NCBI GenBank assembly: GCA_015039465.1
Contig: MU130617.1
Span: 390,229 to 431,567 of the forward strand
From: Phlegmacium glaucopus
Taxonomy: Eukaryota > Basidiomycota > Agaricomycetes > Agaricales > Cortinariaceae
Direction: 5' to 3'
Length of the DNA: 41,339 nucleotides
Shown: one piece after another, positions 9,861-21,724 of the stretch
Layout: each line of letters begins with the position of its first letter
Numbering within the stretch: the stretch's first letter is position 1
Notes under the pieces: generated by a model
Seen by the model: the letters and a program-made list of their open reading frames with translations, nothing else
What the model was told of the DNA's origin: nothing
The model's database searches: none
Translations under genes and position numbers: made by a program

Positions 9861-10799
9861 AATGCTGCATCACAAATGAAAAATATACAACTGGCGAAAA
9901 TGAAAGACACAAGAAAGGATAACAGATTATAAGAGAACGCCATAGCTAAGTCCCACACAAGAAAAAGACAGAGAGACAGAGATAGAGAATGAACAGCAAA
10001 AATAATAAAGAACAGAGATAAAAGGGCGAAAAACTTTGAAAACAAAAGAATTCAAGGGGAACAAGGTAGGTACTTGGCTGGACAAAAGCAGGCAGGCAAA
10101 CTTTAGCTCATCCAGGGGTGGTGGCCAATTTGCCAAGACACAAATAAGACAATGGAAGCAACAGAGATAAGGCCTTACCCAAGTTGACTGAACAGGAAAA
10201 GTTCTCAAGTTTTGGTCTGTTTGTCATAGTCTTCCAAGCAGCGAGCTCTCTGGCACCAACACCTTGCTACTTTGTTGGTGTATGAGAAAATGGGGGTATC
10301 ATCCAAGAGACAAGACCGACCTCAACATCAAAATTAACAAAATAGGCAGTCCGGATAGCAATGCTGTCCGACAAAAAACCAGTGCCCATATCCTCTGATC
10401 TAATAGCCAAAGATGAATGCTTCAGCCTCAAAAATTATGTTACTAACTGAATGAGAAGTCGCACAATAAAACACGAAGCTCGATGGAGCAAACAGGCAGG
10501 CATGTCACTTGCAGATGCTCTGAAAAAGCCTCCGTTTGACCCGAGCTGGTTTGGTGTAAATCATTGCATAATTTATCATCCGAAAAGAAAGGAAAAGACA
10601 AACAATAGTTACAATACCCTCCTTTTACTTTTTTTTGAGCACCTTTGCGTGATGCGTGATCGATTCTGAAAGCCCATATAGGTTAATAGTAAGCAAATTG
10701 GGATAGTGACCTACATTGTGACATAGGCGGTCAATAAAATAGTGTAAAAAAGAAATTTGTGTGGGAGAGTATTGGGACTAGTCAAGAATGGGAACAAGG
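9861..10799. other. Unit 1 spacer, no certain gene
   Basis: Homologous to 27475-28533 and 33466-34489. It includes an AG-rich tract (about 9955-9990), the word ctgtccgac, and a short + ORF at 10451-10669. The unit ends with ggaacaagg, where the 11.94-kb insertion begins. Confidence 0.6.
10451..10669 (+). CDS. Short conserved ORF in array spacer, unit 1 (doubtful)
   Basis: 72 codons containing GMSLADALKKPPFDPSWFG, repeated in units 2 (28209-28391) and 3 (34147-34359). Size differences inside the shared part are 6 and 9 bases, which keeps frame. In unit 2 a 5-base change shifts the N-terminal part, leaving an internal Met. No domain is recognised. Conservation may simply reflect recent duplication. 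Confidence 0.25.
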   Translation: MRSRTIKHEARWSKQAGMSLADALKKPPFDPSWFGVNHCIIYHPKRKEKTNNSYNTLLLLFFEHLCVMRDRF

Positions 10800-10800
10800 T

Positions 10801-13129
10801 TACGAGTCTTACGTAAGTAAGTCTCGTTCTTATAAGGGACCTATCTTTTGACAGTTTCAAGGGCATTTTTATGGTAATTTTCACGGGGTGGGAATGTTGT
10901 CATTGCAACAGCTGCCATTCTTAGTTAGTTTTGATAGATAATGCTAACCATTTTAATGCATGGGAAAATTTCTGATTTCAAACCACCACCTTCTTTTGAA
11001 GGCCGGATCTTACTTGTAAATTTGCTGGCAAGCAACTCCTGCTCATGCGAGGCAGGTGTTGTGTCCAGCCCTCTTGCAGGTGGCTTGGGTACACAGTACT
11101 ATACTATAACATAATAATTTACTATACTACAAAGACAATGATAATATGGGGTTGCACACTCCTCAGTATGAGTTCTAAATACTGAGAACTCCGAATGTGT
11201 GACATTCAGTCACATGTGATGTCACGGCGTGACACGGCCAATTTCTTGAGACATTGCATTTGTGGTCTCCACACCTCTGAGATACAAGAAAAATTATGTT
11301 GTATTTAACAATAATAAGAAGTAATTATACATGCCTAAGATATTCCTTGCAGGGAAACATTATATTTGACCCAAAAATGCAAAATGAATCTTAATTGCCT
11401 GCTAAATATGGGGCTCCAAAGAGATTGGACATTATCCCTTCAACCACAACACCTATGAGCATGATTTGCAGGAGGATTTTTCTTAACATTTAAATTCCAA
11501 TTGATCCACAAGTCCAAAATTTTGATTAGTGCCTCCTATGTCAAGATAGACCCTCAAAATGTGCACTTTAACATGGTTAGAGGCCAGGTAATTAAAATTT
11601 TGAACTTGTAGAATGGAAGCCATATACAAGTAGATTTTGAAAATCTAATCCTAAATCCCATCTGTTGTGAATAAAATAGCCCATGGAAATATACATCTAA
11701 ACATTCTCTACATTTTACAATTATATTTGTCCAAAATGGTGAAGGAATGAGTGATCTATGGGCCCACCATGGTAGATCAATAATCAATGTGCAGGGAGTA
11801 ATAGCATGCTTCATATTGAATGTCTTCCTCATATGTTATCCATCTGATTTCCAAAACAGCTACTTCAAAAATTTCAAAACAAACAAATGACAACAACTGA
11901 TTGCCAGAAAGAAGTTGTTCAATCTTGTTTATGTCTGCTTTCTAAACACTTTTTCATTGTGGATACAAACAAAAGACAACAACATTTTGCCAGGAATCAG
12001 TTGTTGGTCATTGTTTTCATGATAAGAATTTGAATGTAATACCACAAAAAAAAAAAACAGAATCACTGATGTAAAGTCTCTAGGCTGTATCCATCAAATT
12101 CTCATCTTTTTAACATTGGTGAAAACCATCCATGCCCCTTGTGCATTACCCCTAGTTGGAGGTCCATGTATCCATTTCCATCCAGAGGGAAATAAAGTGT
12201 TTTCAAAACATTGCATACTGTAGATTTTAAGGTAATTTCTGAGTTGAGTTGATTGGAAGGTTGGTTTCATAGTTTTGAGGCGATTTCAGCTGAGACACTG
12301 GTTAGAAACTCCAACTCCCATTGTATGTGCACTAGGATGTATCCACATGAAGGTTAAAGTTTTACTGGGCTGGAATTCAACAATGTTTGTATGTACTCCT
12401 AATTCTTGTTGTTCTTGGAGAATGTGGTCCAGTTTAATATGGTTGTAAATAATGAGATGGAGGCCAATATCCATCACAAACCCATGAGTGAATGAGGGTT
12501 GGAAATCTGTTTGTGAAAAGCATAGGATCCTACTAAACAACTTTCCAGTGAAATATGTTTGAGGTATGTTTGTGCAGGGATTATAATAACTTACATATCT
12601 GCAAAATCCTGAACTGCTTATTTTCTACCTTTTTCATTTACACAATGATTCCATCATGCTGTTCTCCTTCACTCATTTAGCATTTAAAATGCTGAAATGA
12701 GTTTTATAACCTTTTATATTTGTTACAAATATTCACCTTGTACTCCTAACAGTCTCATAAACTAATATTTAAACAGAATCCAGTCCTTTGGCTTTGCAAT
12801 TACTGAGATTTTGTCTCCTAACTAATAGTAATACGGTATTCTATCAGCATCCATACCTCGGATATACTGTATCAGGGCTGATAGATTTTACCGTACAATA
12901 AGAAAATGACTGATAATAATCAGTGTAGCTCCATTTTTTACTTTGGGATGCCTCCTGTGTAGTGTTATTGAACACTTGAAGAGGTTAGTATCCTGTTAAG
13001 CTGCTAACACAGAAGATCTAACCTATAATAATCATTATCATTGAATGCGCATTTAATTCAGTTCGTACCCTGTTATTTGGCGGATTTGGTGACAGACAGT
13101 GTATGCTATTGACTACATAGTAATTCTGA
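10801..13129. other. AT-rich non-coding left arm of the insertion
   Basis: No supported gene. It contains a diverged copy of the inverted-repeat element (about 11144-11450). A related word, gacaacaac followed by ttgccag, occurs at about 11887 and 11978, with a similar version near 22293. Confidence 0.6.
11144..11450. repeat. Diverged relative of the 4667-4930 terminal repeat
   Basis: Starts atatggggttgcacac, compare aatggggatgaac at 4667. It shares a gtgacat...cagtcacatg...gtgaca arrangement, ttgagacattg, ccaaaaatgca, and gctccaaag before ggacattatc (versus gcctccaaag before ggaccatatc at 4906-4932). Same orientation as 4667-5186. No inverted partner was found inside the insertion. Confidence 0.55.
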
Positions 13130-13466
13130 TTTTTTTTTTTAATCCTATTTTATTCTCCAATGTGGCGAACCATATGCTAGAGAGTGTGTACACGATTATA
13201 AACTACTTATGGGTTTAAAGGTAACTATTAAAGAACTGTGACAACTGCATGAAAATCCCACAAGTGGGTTTCAATGCGAAAGTGGTACTAAGGAATAAGT
13301 GCCGAAATGTCGTCAATGTCATTAGAATAAATAAGATAAATAAAGTAGGTGACGTGGTGGCGGATAAGGTTAGGGAATGATGGGTCCATTGGAATGCGGG
13401 TAGGGACGAGCAATGAGGCACAAAGCATGCAACTGCTGTCTTTATGATGGATGTCAAAGTAGATAG
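13130..13466 (-). other. LINE 3' UTR with poly(A) tail
   Basis: About 325 bases between the ORF2 stop (13467) and an A11 tail on the minus strand (13140-13130). No coding signal. The tail marks the 3' end made by target-primed reverse transcription. Confidence 0.65.
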
Positions 13467-16400
13467 TTACGTCAGGATTTGAGCGAATCTCTGCGTTGAC
13501 CTGATGTACTGGAAAAGAGGTTTCAGTGCTGTCGGAGTATTGAGCAACTTGGAGACGTTGCGAGCTGTGGGCCCTAGTTTGGCCAGTAACACTGAGCGTG
13601 GTTGGGCATGCGCAGGGCATTGTAATAGAAAGTGTAGGACCATTTTGTTGTGCTGAAGACATATGGGACACAGAGGGGAGTTAACTTTCCCAATCCGATG
13701 TAAATGTTTAGCGAGTGGGGCGTGCGTAGTTCTGAGCTGAGTGAGGATGGATGTGTGTTTGTGAGAAAGGGTACGTGTAAGCGACAGGAATTTGGATGTG
13801 GGCAGGATGTGTTTGGAGTAGTCATATCTCGGTGATGCTAGCCATTCCTTCTGAGCCAGCACTTTCAATTTCACATGAAAAGATTGCCGTAGGGCCGCTT
13901 TGCTGTATGGGAGTTGCTTTTGTAACAATTTGGGTAGGTCGGCTGGTTGAATGTTTGCGTCCGTAATCGCTCTCTTTGCTTCCTCATCTGCCCTTTCATT
14001 CCCCTCTATGCCCTTGTGACCTGGCGTCCATCTGAACGTGAGTCAAATGCCTCTGTGTTGTTTGCAGATGGCGTTGATTGCTAAGTGTAATTCGTCAATG
14101 AGGTAGTGACCAGGTGCCGGTTTAGTCAGTTTGATGGCTTTAATAATGGCCTGGTTGTTGAGCCCGATGGTTGCGGTCCTGATGTTCCATTCCTTTAGTA
14201 ACAGCCTCGTTCCTATAATCGCTCCTACGCCTTCTCCCTCGTATACTGTGTGATGTTCCTTGGTACCTAGCAGATAATTGACCGCTTTCTTTTTGTTCCT
14301 CCCTTGAAATAAGACTGCTCCAGCTCCTATTTTGCCACTCATCCCTGATCCATCCGAGTACACTCTTCTGTCTGCCTCGTCCACTCTCTCCTCTTCTATT
14401 GCTTCCTGCTTCGTATCTGCGATCCTAGTTGTAAAGTTTGGTGACCATTTGTTGTTTTGACGGACGGTATTGATGTTTTCGATAAGTGACGGTTTGATAT
14501 TATAAGTATGAAAAAGTATATGTAGTGGCGCCGGGTGTCGTTTGACTAGGCGTTGAGCTGTATTCTTGACTGGTTTATATAATGCGTGGTTAGGGGGAAG
14601 TGTGGCCATGCGTAGAGTGGCTCAATATAAAAATTTGTCTACTAAAAGATGAAAAGGAAGGAGATTAGCCATCACATCTAACATATCAGAGGGTGAAGTT
14701 CACATAGCGCCCGTAATCATGATAGCTGCCTGTCTTTGAATTCTGGCGAGTTTGGTGATGTTGGCTGTGTTGTTGCCTTTGCCCTCCGCACTCGTGGCGA
14801 CTTTACGTTGTGGGGTAAGGAAGATGTTGGCTGCATATAGCATCCTAGGAACTGCGATGGCAAGGTATAGTCGGCATAATATTGTAGCTGATATTCCATG
14901 GGATTTGTAGATTAGTTGGCAGAATTGGATGAGCCAATCTTGGCCTTTGGCGAGTGCAGCTGCCCCTTGTGCTTTCCAAGAGAGTTTGTTATTGACCAAT
15001 ACTCCTAGGAATCTTGCTGTTTCTGCTGATTTAATATGGTGTTGACCGAGAATGAAGTCGCTTCTAGGTATGGGTGAGCGTTTGTTGCAGATAAAAGTGT
15101 GTGGGATTGAGCATTTTGTCAGGTCAAGGAGTTGGAATTTATCGATGCCAAATTCGCAATTGTGAAGTCTGGCCCATTCTAGAATGCCTTGTGAGCGATT
15201 CATGATTTGTCGTAGTTTCTGGTGTGTTTTGGTAAAGTCTTTTCCTGTGACTATGACTGCCACGTCGTCGACATATAAAAGGATCGTTTCACCTGTTTTG
15301 GGGTTAGGAATGTTAAGAATGTCAGCGTTATAGATGAGGTAACAGATTCCTGAGAAAGGATCGCCTTGATTGAGGCCATTGTTAACCGCAAACAGGGCTG
15401 TCCTGTGGTTGTCAAATATGATGGAGGTCTGGCGGTTCAAAAGTCTGCGTTTCATCCAAAAGGTGTATTCTTTTGGTATACCTTTCATACGCATATTGTG
15501 GGTGAGTCTATTGATGTTGACGCTTGGGAAAGCTCCTTTGACATCCAAGAAGAGCGCTGAGGCCATAAGCCCTTTGCGCCAGGCGTCTTTAACAGTCTTT
15601 GTGAGGAGGTGAAGAGAGTCGGTTGTTGTCCGCCCTGGGTGCGCGCCGAAGTGGTTGCGAGGTAGAATATCTAATTTTTCGCACATTGTTACGATATCTT
15701 CTGTATGGCAGGCGTTAAGCAGCCTGGCCATCCTGTCAGAGAGGACGATGGGACGCCATGCTGAAGGCACAGTATAGTCAGTTTTGCCTGGTTTTTTCAT
15801 GACCAGTGTGTCCGTAACGGCCCAATCATTTGGGTAATACCTAAGTGTATGAGTGGCTCAAAACAGGGGACCAAGGTATGGGACTAGTACTTCTCTAGCG
15901 TTAATGAACACGCTATTTGGTGTCGTGTCTTTCCTCGTAGCTTTAAATGGTTTCAGCTTCTTGATGGCGCGATGTATCTGTTTGTCCGTGATATTGACAA
16001 AAGACCATTTAGGTGGAGGGTATGTGATATCACATGGAATAGGAGGTGTTAGTGGGTTGGGTTTTGGGAAGAACGTTTCATAAAGCAGTTTACCCTTGCT
16101 ATCATTGTCAATAGCTTCACACGTGACTCTCTTTGTCATGGGATTGATTACTTGTAGAGTAGGTACTCTAGATTTGCCTGCGTTGGTGGCTGGCCCAGTG
16201 ACCAGTCTGCTAGCCTTCCAAATGCTCGATTCATCTATGCCTTCTAGCCACTCTGCCCAGTGATCGATTTTAGCCTTCCTGATTTCTTCAGCATAGTCGT
16301 TACGTTGCCTCCAATATTCCTCATGTACTGGATGTTGTCGGTTCAGTCGATGCTGTTTGGATTTGGCTCCTAGACGTCTTGTAGTCTTCTTAGCTGTTTC

Positions 16401-17381
16401 AAGATCTTTGTTCCACCAACGTTTGGAGTATGGGCTGGGGTGTGATAGCTTGACATTTTCTTCTATGGCATGTTGGACTGCATCGTTCAATCTTTTGAGC
16501 GATTCATCGAAGGCCTGTTTAGAGGGAATTTCGGCTGGCAGAGGGAAATTATTAAGTTGAACCTGTAAGGATTCGGTTAGTTCTTTCCAGTCTACTTCTC
16601 TGAAATTGCATCTGGGCTCCCAAGCGTCTTTGAGCATCTGGATATCCATCTCCGTCACAATAGGGAAATGGTCGGTTTTAACGGGCCGGTTAGCATCGTC
16701 GGTATTGCATTTGATGATACCGTCAAGCATGTCTTCCAAACAGAATACATTGTTGACCCTTGTGAGATTGCCTGAGCCGTGAGCTTTTAGAGTTGGGATG
16801 AGTGGCGGTAAAGCCATTTTCATGCGATGCCGTCCCAGCATGTTGAGAAGCAGTTGGGCCAAGTCGAGGTTGTGTCTTGTGAAGAGGTGCTCGTTACATG
16901 GTTCGTCCCAGATAGGGTGGTGACAATTGAAGTCCCCTATCCAGAGCGTCGCCAGAGGTAGATTGAGACAATGTTGATGACCTGCGTCTCTCATATAATT
17001 AGATAGATGTGATAGTGAATTGTTGTGCTTGACGTCGTTATAAATATTAAAGACACGAAGCATACCAAAATAGCCGCTGATTTCTATGGCCGTGATGTCT
17101 GGGGTATCAATTGGTATTTGTTTCCACGAGTCGTTCGCGAGCTCTGTGCTGACTAGTATTAGAGAGCGAGTGCTGTCAGGGTGCTTTTTGTGTGTTGTCG
17201 GGTATACTACCGACCAGTGAGGGTTGGCTCTAGACATTCCGTTGAAGTTGATATAAGGTTCCTGAATAAGGCATAAGTTGTGTGAGTTTTTTCTAAGCAT
17301 GTGTAAAAGGTCTAGTTGACTAATGAGCAATTTATTAATGTTCTGCTGCCGGATTCTGAAAGGACGTTGTTCAAATTCCAT
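13467..17381 (-). pseudogene. LINE ORF2: endonuclease / reverse transcriptase / RNase H polyprotein
   Basis: One continuous frame of 1,305 codons interrupted by three TGAs (15860-15858, 14702-14700, 14045-14043). The start at 17381 (MEFEQRPF) overlaps the ORF1 stop by 11 bases. Endonuclease: QNINK, LIQEPY (about residue 41), WIGDFNCHHPIWD (about 149-159) and KTDHFPIV. Reverse transcriptase: AWRPIVLSDRMARLLN, LFLDVKGAFPSV, NGLNQGDPFS and the active site YVDD (about 702-705). RNase H: VYSDGSGMSG (about 1005), EGEG, and IGLNNQA where an Asp would be expected; then WTPGHKGIEGNERAD. C-terminal zinc motif CX2CX8HX4C starting CPIC (about 13720). In each case the residue expected at the stop is Arg, so all are CGA to TGA. 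It would copy the element at a nicked chromosomal site. Confidence 0.9.
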
Positions 17382-19330
17382 TGATGGCATCCATGACGTA
17401 GGATAGCTGCGACGATTCTGGGATAGGACCGATGTCTTGATTGTCTGGGTCCATATCCGCCCATGACATAGTTGTGAGGCCGGTAGGTGGCGGGGGGGCA
17501 GGCTGCCCATTTCTGGCTTCCTTATTGCGTTGCATTTGGGAGAAGATGCCTGGCAGTGTGTGTTGTACTGGCTTTGATGGCCATCTGGGATTTGCTGCAT
17601 CTTTTTTGGTGCCTAGCGGTTCTATATTAGGGTTTTGCCGGCCCCGCCGACGATTTATGGGTTGCCAGTCGTTGGACAAGGTGGTCTGTGATGTGGGGAT
17701 GGTGTCTGCTGGACGACGCAGAGGTAGGCTGCTATAAGGGTTGTTGTGAGTTGTATTGTGGTTAGGGTGTGTGTGACGTGGCTGGTCAAGCTCTAACGCC
17801 GGGGTTTCTTGTTCGATGAGTAAGCGCCAAGTTTTTGGTTCGTGTGTGGGGAAGAATCTGTATCTAGTTTCGGGTATACATGAGTGTAACTTTTCGGTTT
17901 CTTTAATGAAAAAAGGGCAGTTCCTGTCGGCTGTGCTGTGACCCTTTGCTAATGCGCTTGGGCAGTTAGCACATGTAAATCTTGCTGTGTCGTTGAGAAG
18001 ACAGGTGGTGGTCCTATGTTGACCGCTACATCTGCCGCAGGTATCTGTGGTAGCTTTACACTCCGGTGTGAGGTGACCAAGTTTTTGACATTTCAGGCAG
18101 CGTTTTGGTTCCGGGAGAAGCTTCCGTGCCATGACATGCTTACCTTCCATGAAAAGTCCGTGTTCGATGGCGTGATTGGCTGCAAGTTTGTTGTTGAATC
18201 CTATGATGACGTGGGCGACTTGTTGAGTCTCACTGCGCAATTGTATAGGCTTGATATATTTGGAAGAGGCGATGGACCTGGGGGTCAGGCCACTGTCGTC
18301 TTCGATTTTTGTGTGAGTGAAGGCTAGACCTGGCTCGAAGGTGGTAGGGACAAATTCCACTATGGTGTAGAAAAGCCGGCTTTTAATGTTAGAAGTCCCG
18401 TCGTAGTGTGATTCAAATTGAACTTGGATTGCGGGTTGTCTTATCCAGTCCACTGCTTCTTTTGTTGACAATTGGTATAGAGTATCGCTGTTTCTTGTTC
18501 TTTTCGCACCAATAAATTTGATGTCAGTAGGTTTGTCTATGAGGTCGTCCTCCATTAATTCGAGAGCCGTGTTGGCTGGCGACTAGTTCTTTCTCAGTTA
18601 ATTTGTCCAAAGCTGGGTCTGTGAACCTAGAGTCTTTTTGCATCAATACTTGTCGGTCGTTAGACTGACCACGTGTGACGACGGCAAGGTGTATTTCAGG
18701 GATCTGTTGAGATTGCGCAATTTCCGCATATGACCACACTGTTGCTGATGGTGTAACTGTAGTGACTGTAGTTTTTTCGCTAAGCTCTAGTGNNNNNNNN
18801 NNNNNNNNNNNNNNNNNNNNNNNNNNNNNNNNNNNNNNNNNNNNNNNNNNNNNNNNNNNNNNNNNNNNNNNNNNNNNNNNNNNNNNNNNNNNNNNNNNNN
18901 NNNNNNNNNNNNNNNNNNNNNNNNNNNNNNNNNNNNNNNNNNNNNNNNNNNNNNNNNNNNNNNNNNNNNNNNNNNNNNNNNNNNNNNNNNNNNNNNNNNN
19001 NNNNNNNNNNNNNNNNNNNNNNNNNNNNNNNNNNNNNNNNNNNNNNNNNNNNNNNNNNNNNNNNNNNAACGCTCTGATGATATCAGTTGGGGTTTTAGCA
19101 AGTTTTGCCCCATGGGCGAACTGCAAGAGGGCAAATGAAAGATCTATGAGGTTGGTAGGCTCACCAGGAACAAGATATTCTCGTGTACGCAATAACATTA
19201 GAGCTTGGTCTTTATTACAGATGTCCATAATGAAGCTTTCGGCATCTTTGAGCTCTCTTCTTGTTTTTTTGGCTGTAGCTGCGGTGCTTTTCTGCCTCGT
19301 CTGAGGTTGTGTATTATTGGTGTACAACAT
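17371..19330 (-). pseudogene. LINE ORF1 (gag-like, zinc knuckles), with frameshift and N gap
   Basis: N-terminal part (from MLYTNNTQPQ) has a Lys/Arg-rich segment and a helical region, then 275 unknown bases (18793-19067). After a one-base frameshift near 18577 the frame continues as MEDDLIDKPTDIKFIG and runs 394 codons to 17371. Zinc motifs: CLKCQKLGHLTPEC (CX2CX4HX4C, about residue 155 of that frame), CGRCSGQHRTTTC (CX2CX3HX4C) and CANC...H...C further on. The C-terminal third is Pro/Thr/Asn-rich. ORF1 proteins of this type bind element RNA. The 11-base overlap with ORF2 suggests termination-reinitiation or shifted translation of ORF2. Confidence 0.85.
18793..19067. other. Assembly gap (275 N)
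   Basis: Run of N inside LINE ORF1. Open frames spanning it are artefacts of translating N. Confidence 0.98.
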
Positions 19331-19858
19331 AGTGTAATTTCGGGAGTAGTATAGCAGAAGTGCTACCTCTGATTATTTAAAGGTCCTACTCACATTTTTG
19401 TATCATACGACAACACATATCATATTCATCTCTCCCACCTCTCCTACATCTATCTAGTATCATTATCATATCTCATGTCAAAACGACCAACACGTCACTG
19501 CAAAGATAAAGTGCGATCTGTATCTCCTACTGGCTCTGAAAGTGATAGTCTGGAATGGTAGAACAACCAATTATTTCTGTGTCTCATTTCTGATATTTGT
19601 AACATAGTATTGATGTACCACCACAGAGTTCTGCAACAAACACAGAAACACAGTATGGATCTATATGTCTTGTTTTCCTTAATAATCATAAATTATGTCA
19701 ATTCAGGCCAGTCCCAGCAAGCAAGACAAAACGGTAAATATTCTGTGCTTAAAATGACTGGAAAATAAAAATATAATCTGATTAACCCCTCCAGACCACA
19801 AACATAAGTATATTCAAGTAGTTTATTGCCAATTCTGATTGCCTTCTAATTTTTTAGG
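19331..19858. other. Region upstream of LINE ORF1 and upstream of the next gene
   Basis: No gene supported. The first 100-150 bp next to ORF1 are probably LINE 5' UTR (minus strand); the rest is AT-rich sequence before the + gene at 19859, so it may hold a promoter. The LINE 5' boundary could not be fixed. Confidence 0.45.
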
Positions 19859-21724
19859 ATGAATTACCATGGAAAACCTACCAGTTGTATCAATGATCCC
19901 CTGGTCAAAGTAGAGGGGATAACAACACAGAGCATATCAGGAGTGTGAGTATTAGATAACTCCGATTATATCCTTCCCTTTCTAAAAAAAAACTGACTGT
20001 ATAACCTCATCATTCAGCCTAAAAAAATGAATTGTTCCGGATAACAGTGAGGACCCACCGCTCAATCCCATTGATATACCAGTACAGAAGAAACTTTGTG
20101 TTCATAAGCAAAAATTAGATCAAAAGGAGGTAAGGTAAGCAATCAATGTTAATTTAATTTATATTTATATTTTTTGGTTTTAAATGAGTGTCAGGACACC
20201 ATCTCCAGGTATACAAAGTTCTACCAAGGTTTATCCTCCATCACTTGGGTACGTTGACACAAAACAAACAACAACAAAAAAGTCTCACTTCCATATCATA
20301 GATCACCTCACAAGGGAAAGGCAAAAGTTGAGTTCAACGCTCACAGTGATACAAAATCTCAGCACGAGGATGAGATATCAGATGATTGGGATGAGAATGA
20401 GATGCAACTTGCCATGAGCAAGTCACGGTAAGTCATATTATTTTTGTCATTTATAATACAATTACTGATCATACTGCTTTATTCAGCAAGATCAATAATA
20501 AATTACTGGAAGGATCAAGTGGTAATATTGTGGATGATGATGATAATGACGACCCATTTATTGATGTTATCTCCAAAAATGTTATGCCTATTCCACCATC
20601 AAAACCCAAGAAAGTTTATCTCGAAGATTTTGAAAATTTTACTGTCAAGTAATTATTCAATTTTATCGCATTTAACTGTTATATTAACACAATTTTATAG
20701 AGCCTTGCCTGAGAAGGATGAATCCTTCTTTTTAAATGTTCAAGATCGATGTTTGTGTTGTCAATACAAGGACCTTCCGTGTCTATGGTAAATATACCAC
20801 AGTTCTACATATTTTAATATATAAATCTACCTTTAGGGTTGGTTATATCCATTCTTGGAGTACGACATCCTCCGATGTCCCTCATGTTCCATATTCACAT
20901 TAGCCAAAAATCATTCCTACGATGGACATTGGGTAACTATCTAATATATTACTTTTATTCCAAATATAATAAAATATGTTTCATATAGCAACAACAGTTC
21001 AATAATGGCTATGATTTCCATGGTTAAACAAGGCCGTTTTTTTAATCCCTGTCGCGGCTTCCCCAATGGATATTACTGTTCGGGATGGCTATCGAGGGCG
21101 TCGTGAAGCCTTCATCAGAAAGCGGCCTGCAGTTGCTATCATCACTGGATATTGCAATGATTCCAATCTCATTGTTGGTTTGAAAGGACACAAATCAATT
21201 GGTGTCTTATTCCATGGTCAAGAGTGGGAACGATATTGCTGCTTTATCTCAATGATATTTGATGAACAAAATTTGAATGCGCAGATTTATAGATCCGTCT
21301 TAACATTTTCAACTTTGCCAAACAGTATTTCTGCCCCTCCAAATTTTCCAAACGCCAGCCTTAGCCCTCTTTCCAGCCGCCATGCAAAAACCAATGATAC
21401 GCCTGTTGAACATGCTCGTGGGGCCTTATATTTCACTGATATTGGTACAATCTTTATTTAAATATTCATGTGTCGATAATGAATTATTGATTATCATTTT
21501 TATTCAGTGCCAGTTTTTGATGCACAAGAAATCAATCTGAACCAGGAAACCGATTTTGACAACCTTCAAAACATTTTTCCTACCTTCAATGGAGAGATAC
21601 CCATTGGTTCATGTGTTGCAGTTGGACATAGTGTTTCTTCATATCTTGGAAAGAAAACTGATGTTACAAATGTCCATCTTGCAACCAACATTCTCTTTGT
21701 TATTGTTTTTGGCACACCAGATTG
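19859..21724 (+). CDS. Multi-exon fungal gene, Cys-containing, function unknown
   Basis: Chained exons keep frame from ATG 19859 through several introns: 19945-20047 (GTGAGT), one starting at 20130 (GTAAGG), a 14-base mini-exon after 20194, a donor GTAAGT near 20428, and GTAATT near 20650 to TAG near 20699. Landmarks: an acidic stretch (SDDWDENEM; VDDDDNDDP), KVYLEDFENFTVKALPE, CLCCQYKDLPC, then WLYPFLEYDILRCPSC and GHW (a possible zinc-binding Cys set), IRKRPAVAIITGYC, and after an intron (about 21443-21506) VPVFDAQEIN...GSCVAVGHSVSSYLG and NILFVIVFGTPD at the end. The last segment resembles a widespread uncharacterised agaricomycete family, as I recall it. Frame is not settled between about 20790 and 21066, so it may be two genes or be broken. 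It lies inside the Helitron-like insertion, so it may be captured host DNA. Confidence 0.55.

Larger units (their letters stand above)
13130..19330 (-). mobile_element. LINE (non-LTR) retrotransposon, near full length, decayed
   Basis: Minus-strand order: ORF1 (19330-17371), ORF2 (17381-13467) and a 3' UTR ending in an 11-base poly(A) (13140-13130 as T on +). ORF2 carries an APE-type endonuclease, reverse transcriptase, RNase H and a C-terminal CCHC. This combination and the wording of the motifs match fungal I/Tad-group elements, a placement from memory. It is nested in the Helitron-like insertion. No clear target-site duplication was found. Three in-frame TGA codons, an ORF1 frameshift and an N gap make it non-autonomous as assembled. 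Confidence 0.9.

Noticed and set aside
15853..17737. Several + ORFs within the LINE
   Set aside because: Antisense of ORF2 and ORF1, which carry clear endonuclease, reverse transcriptase and zinc motifs.
18762..19304. Long open frames across the N gap
   Set aside because: Made of untranslatable N; no evidence of coding on +.
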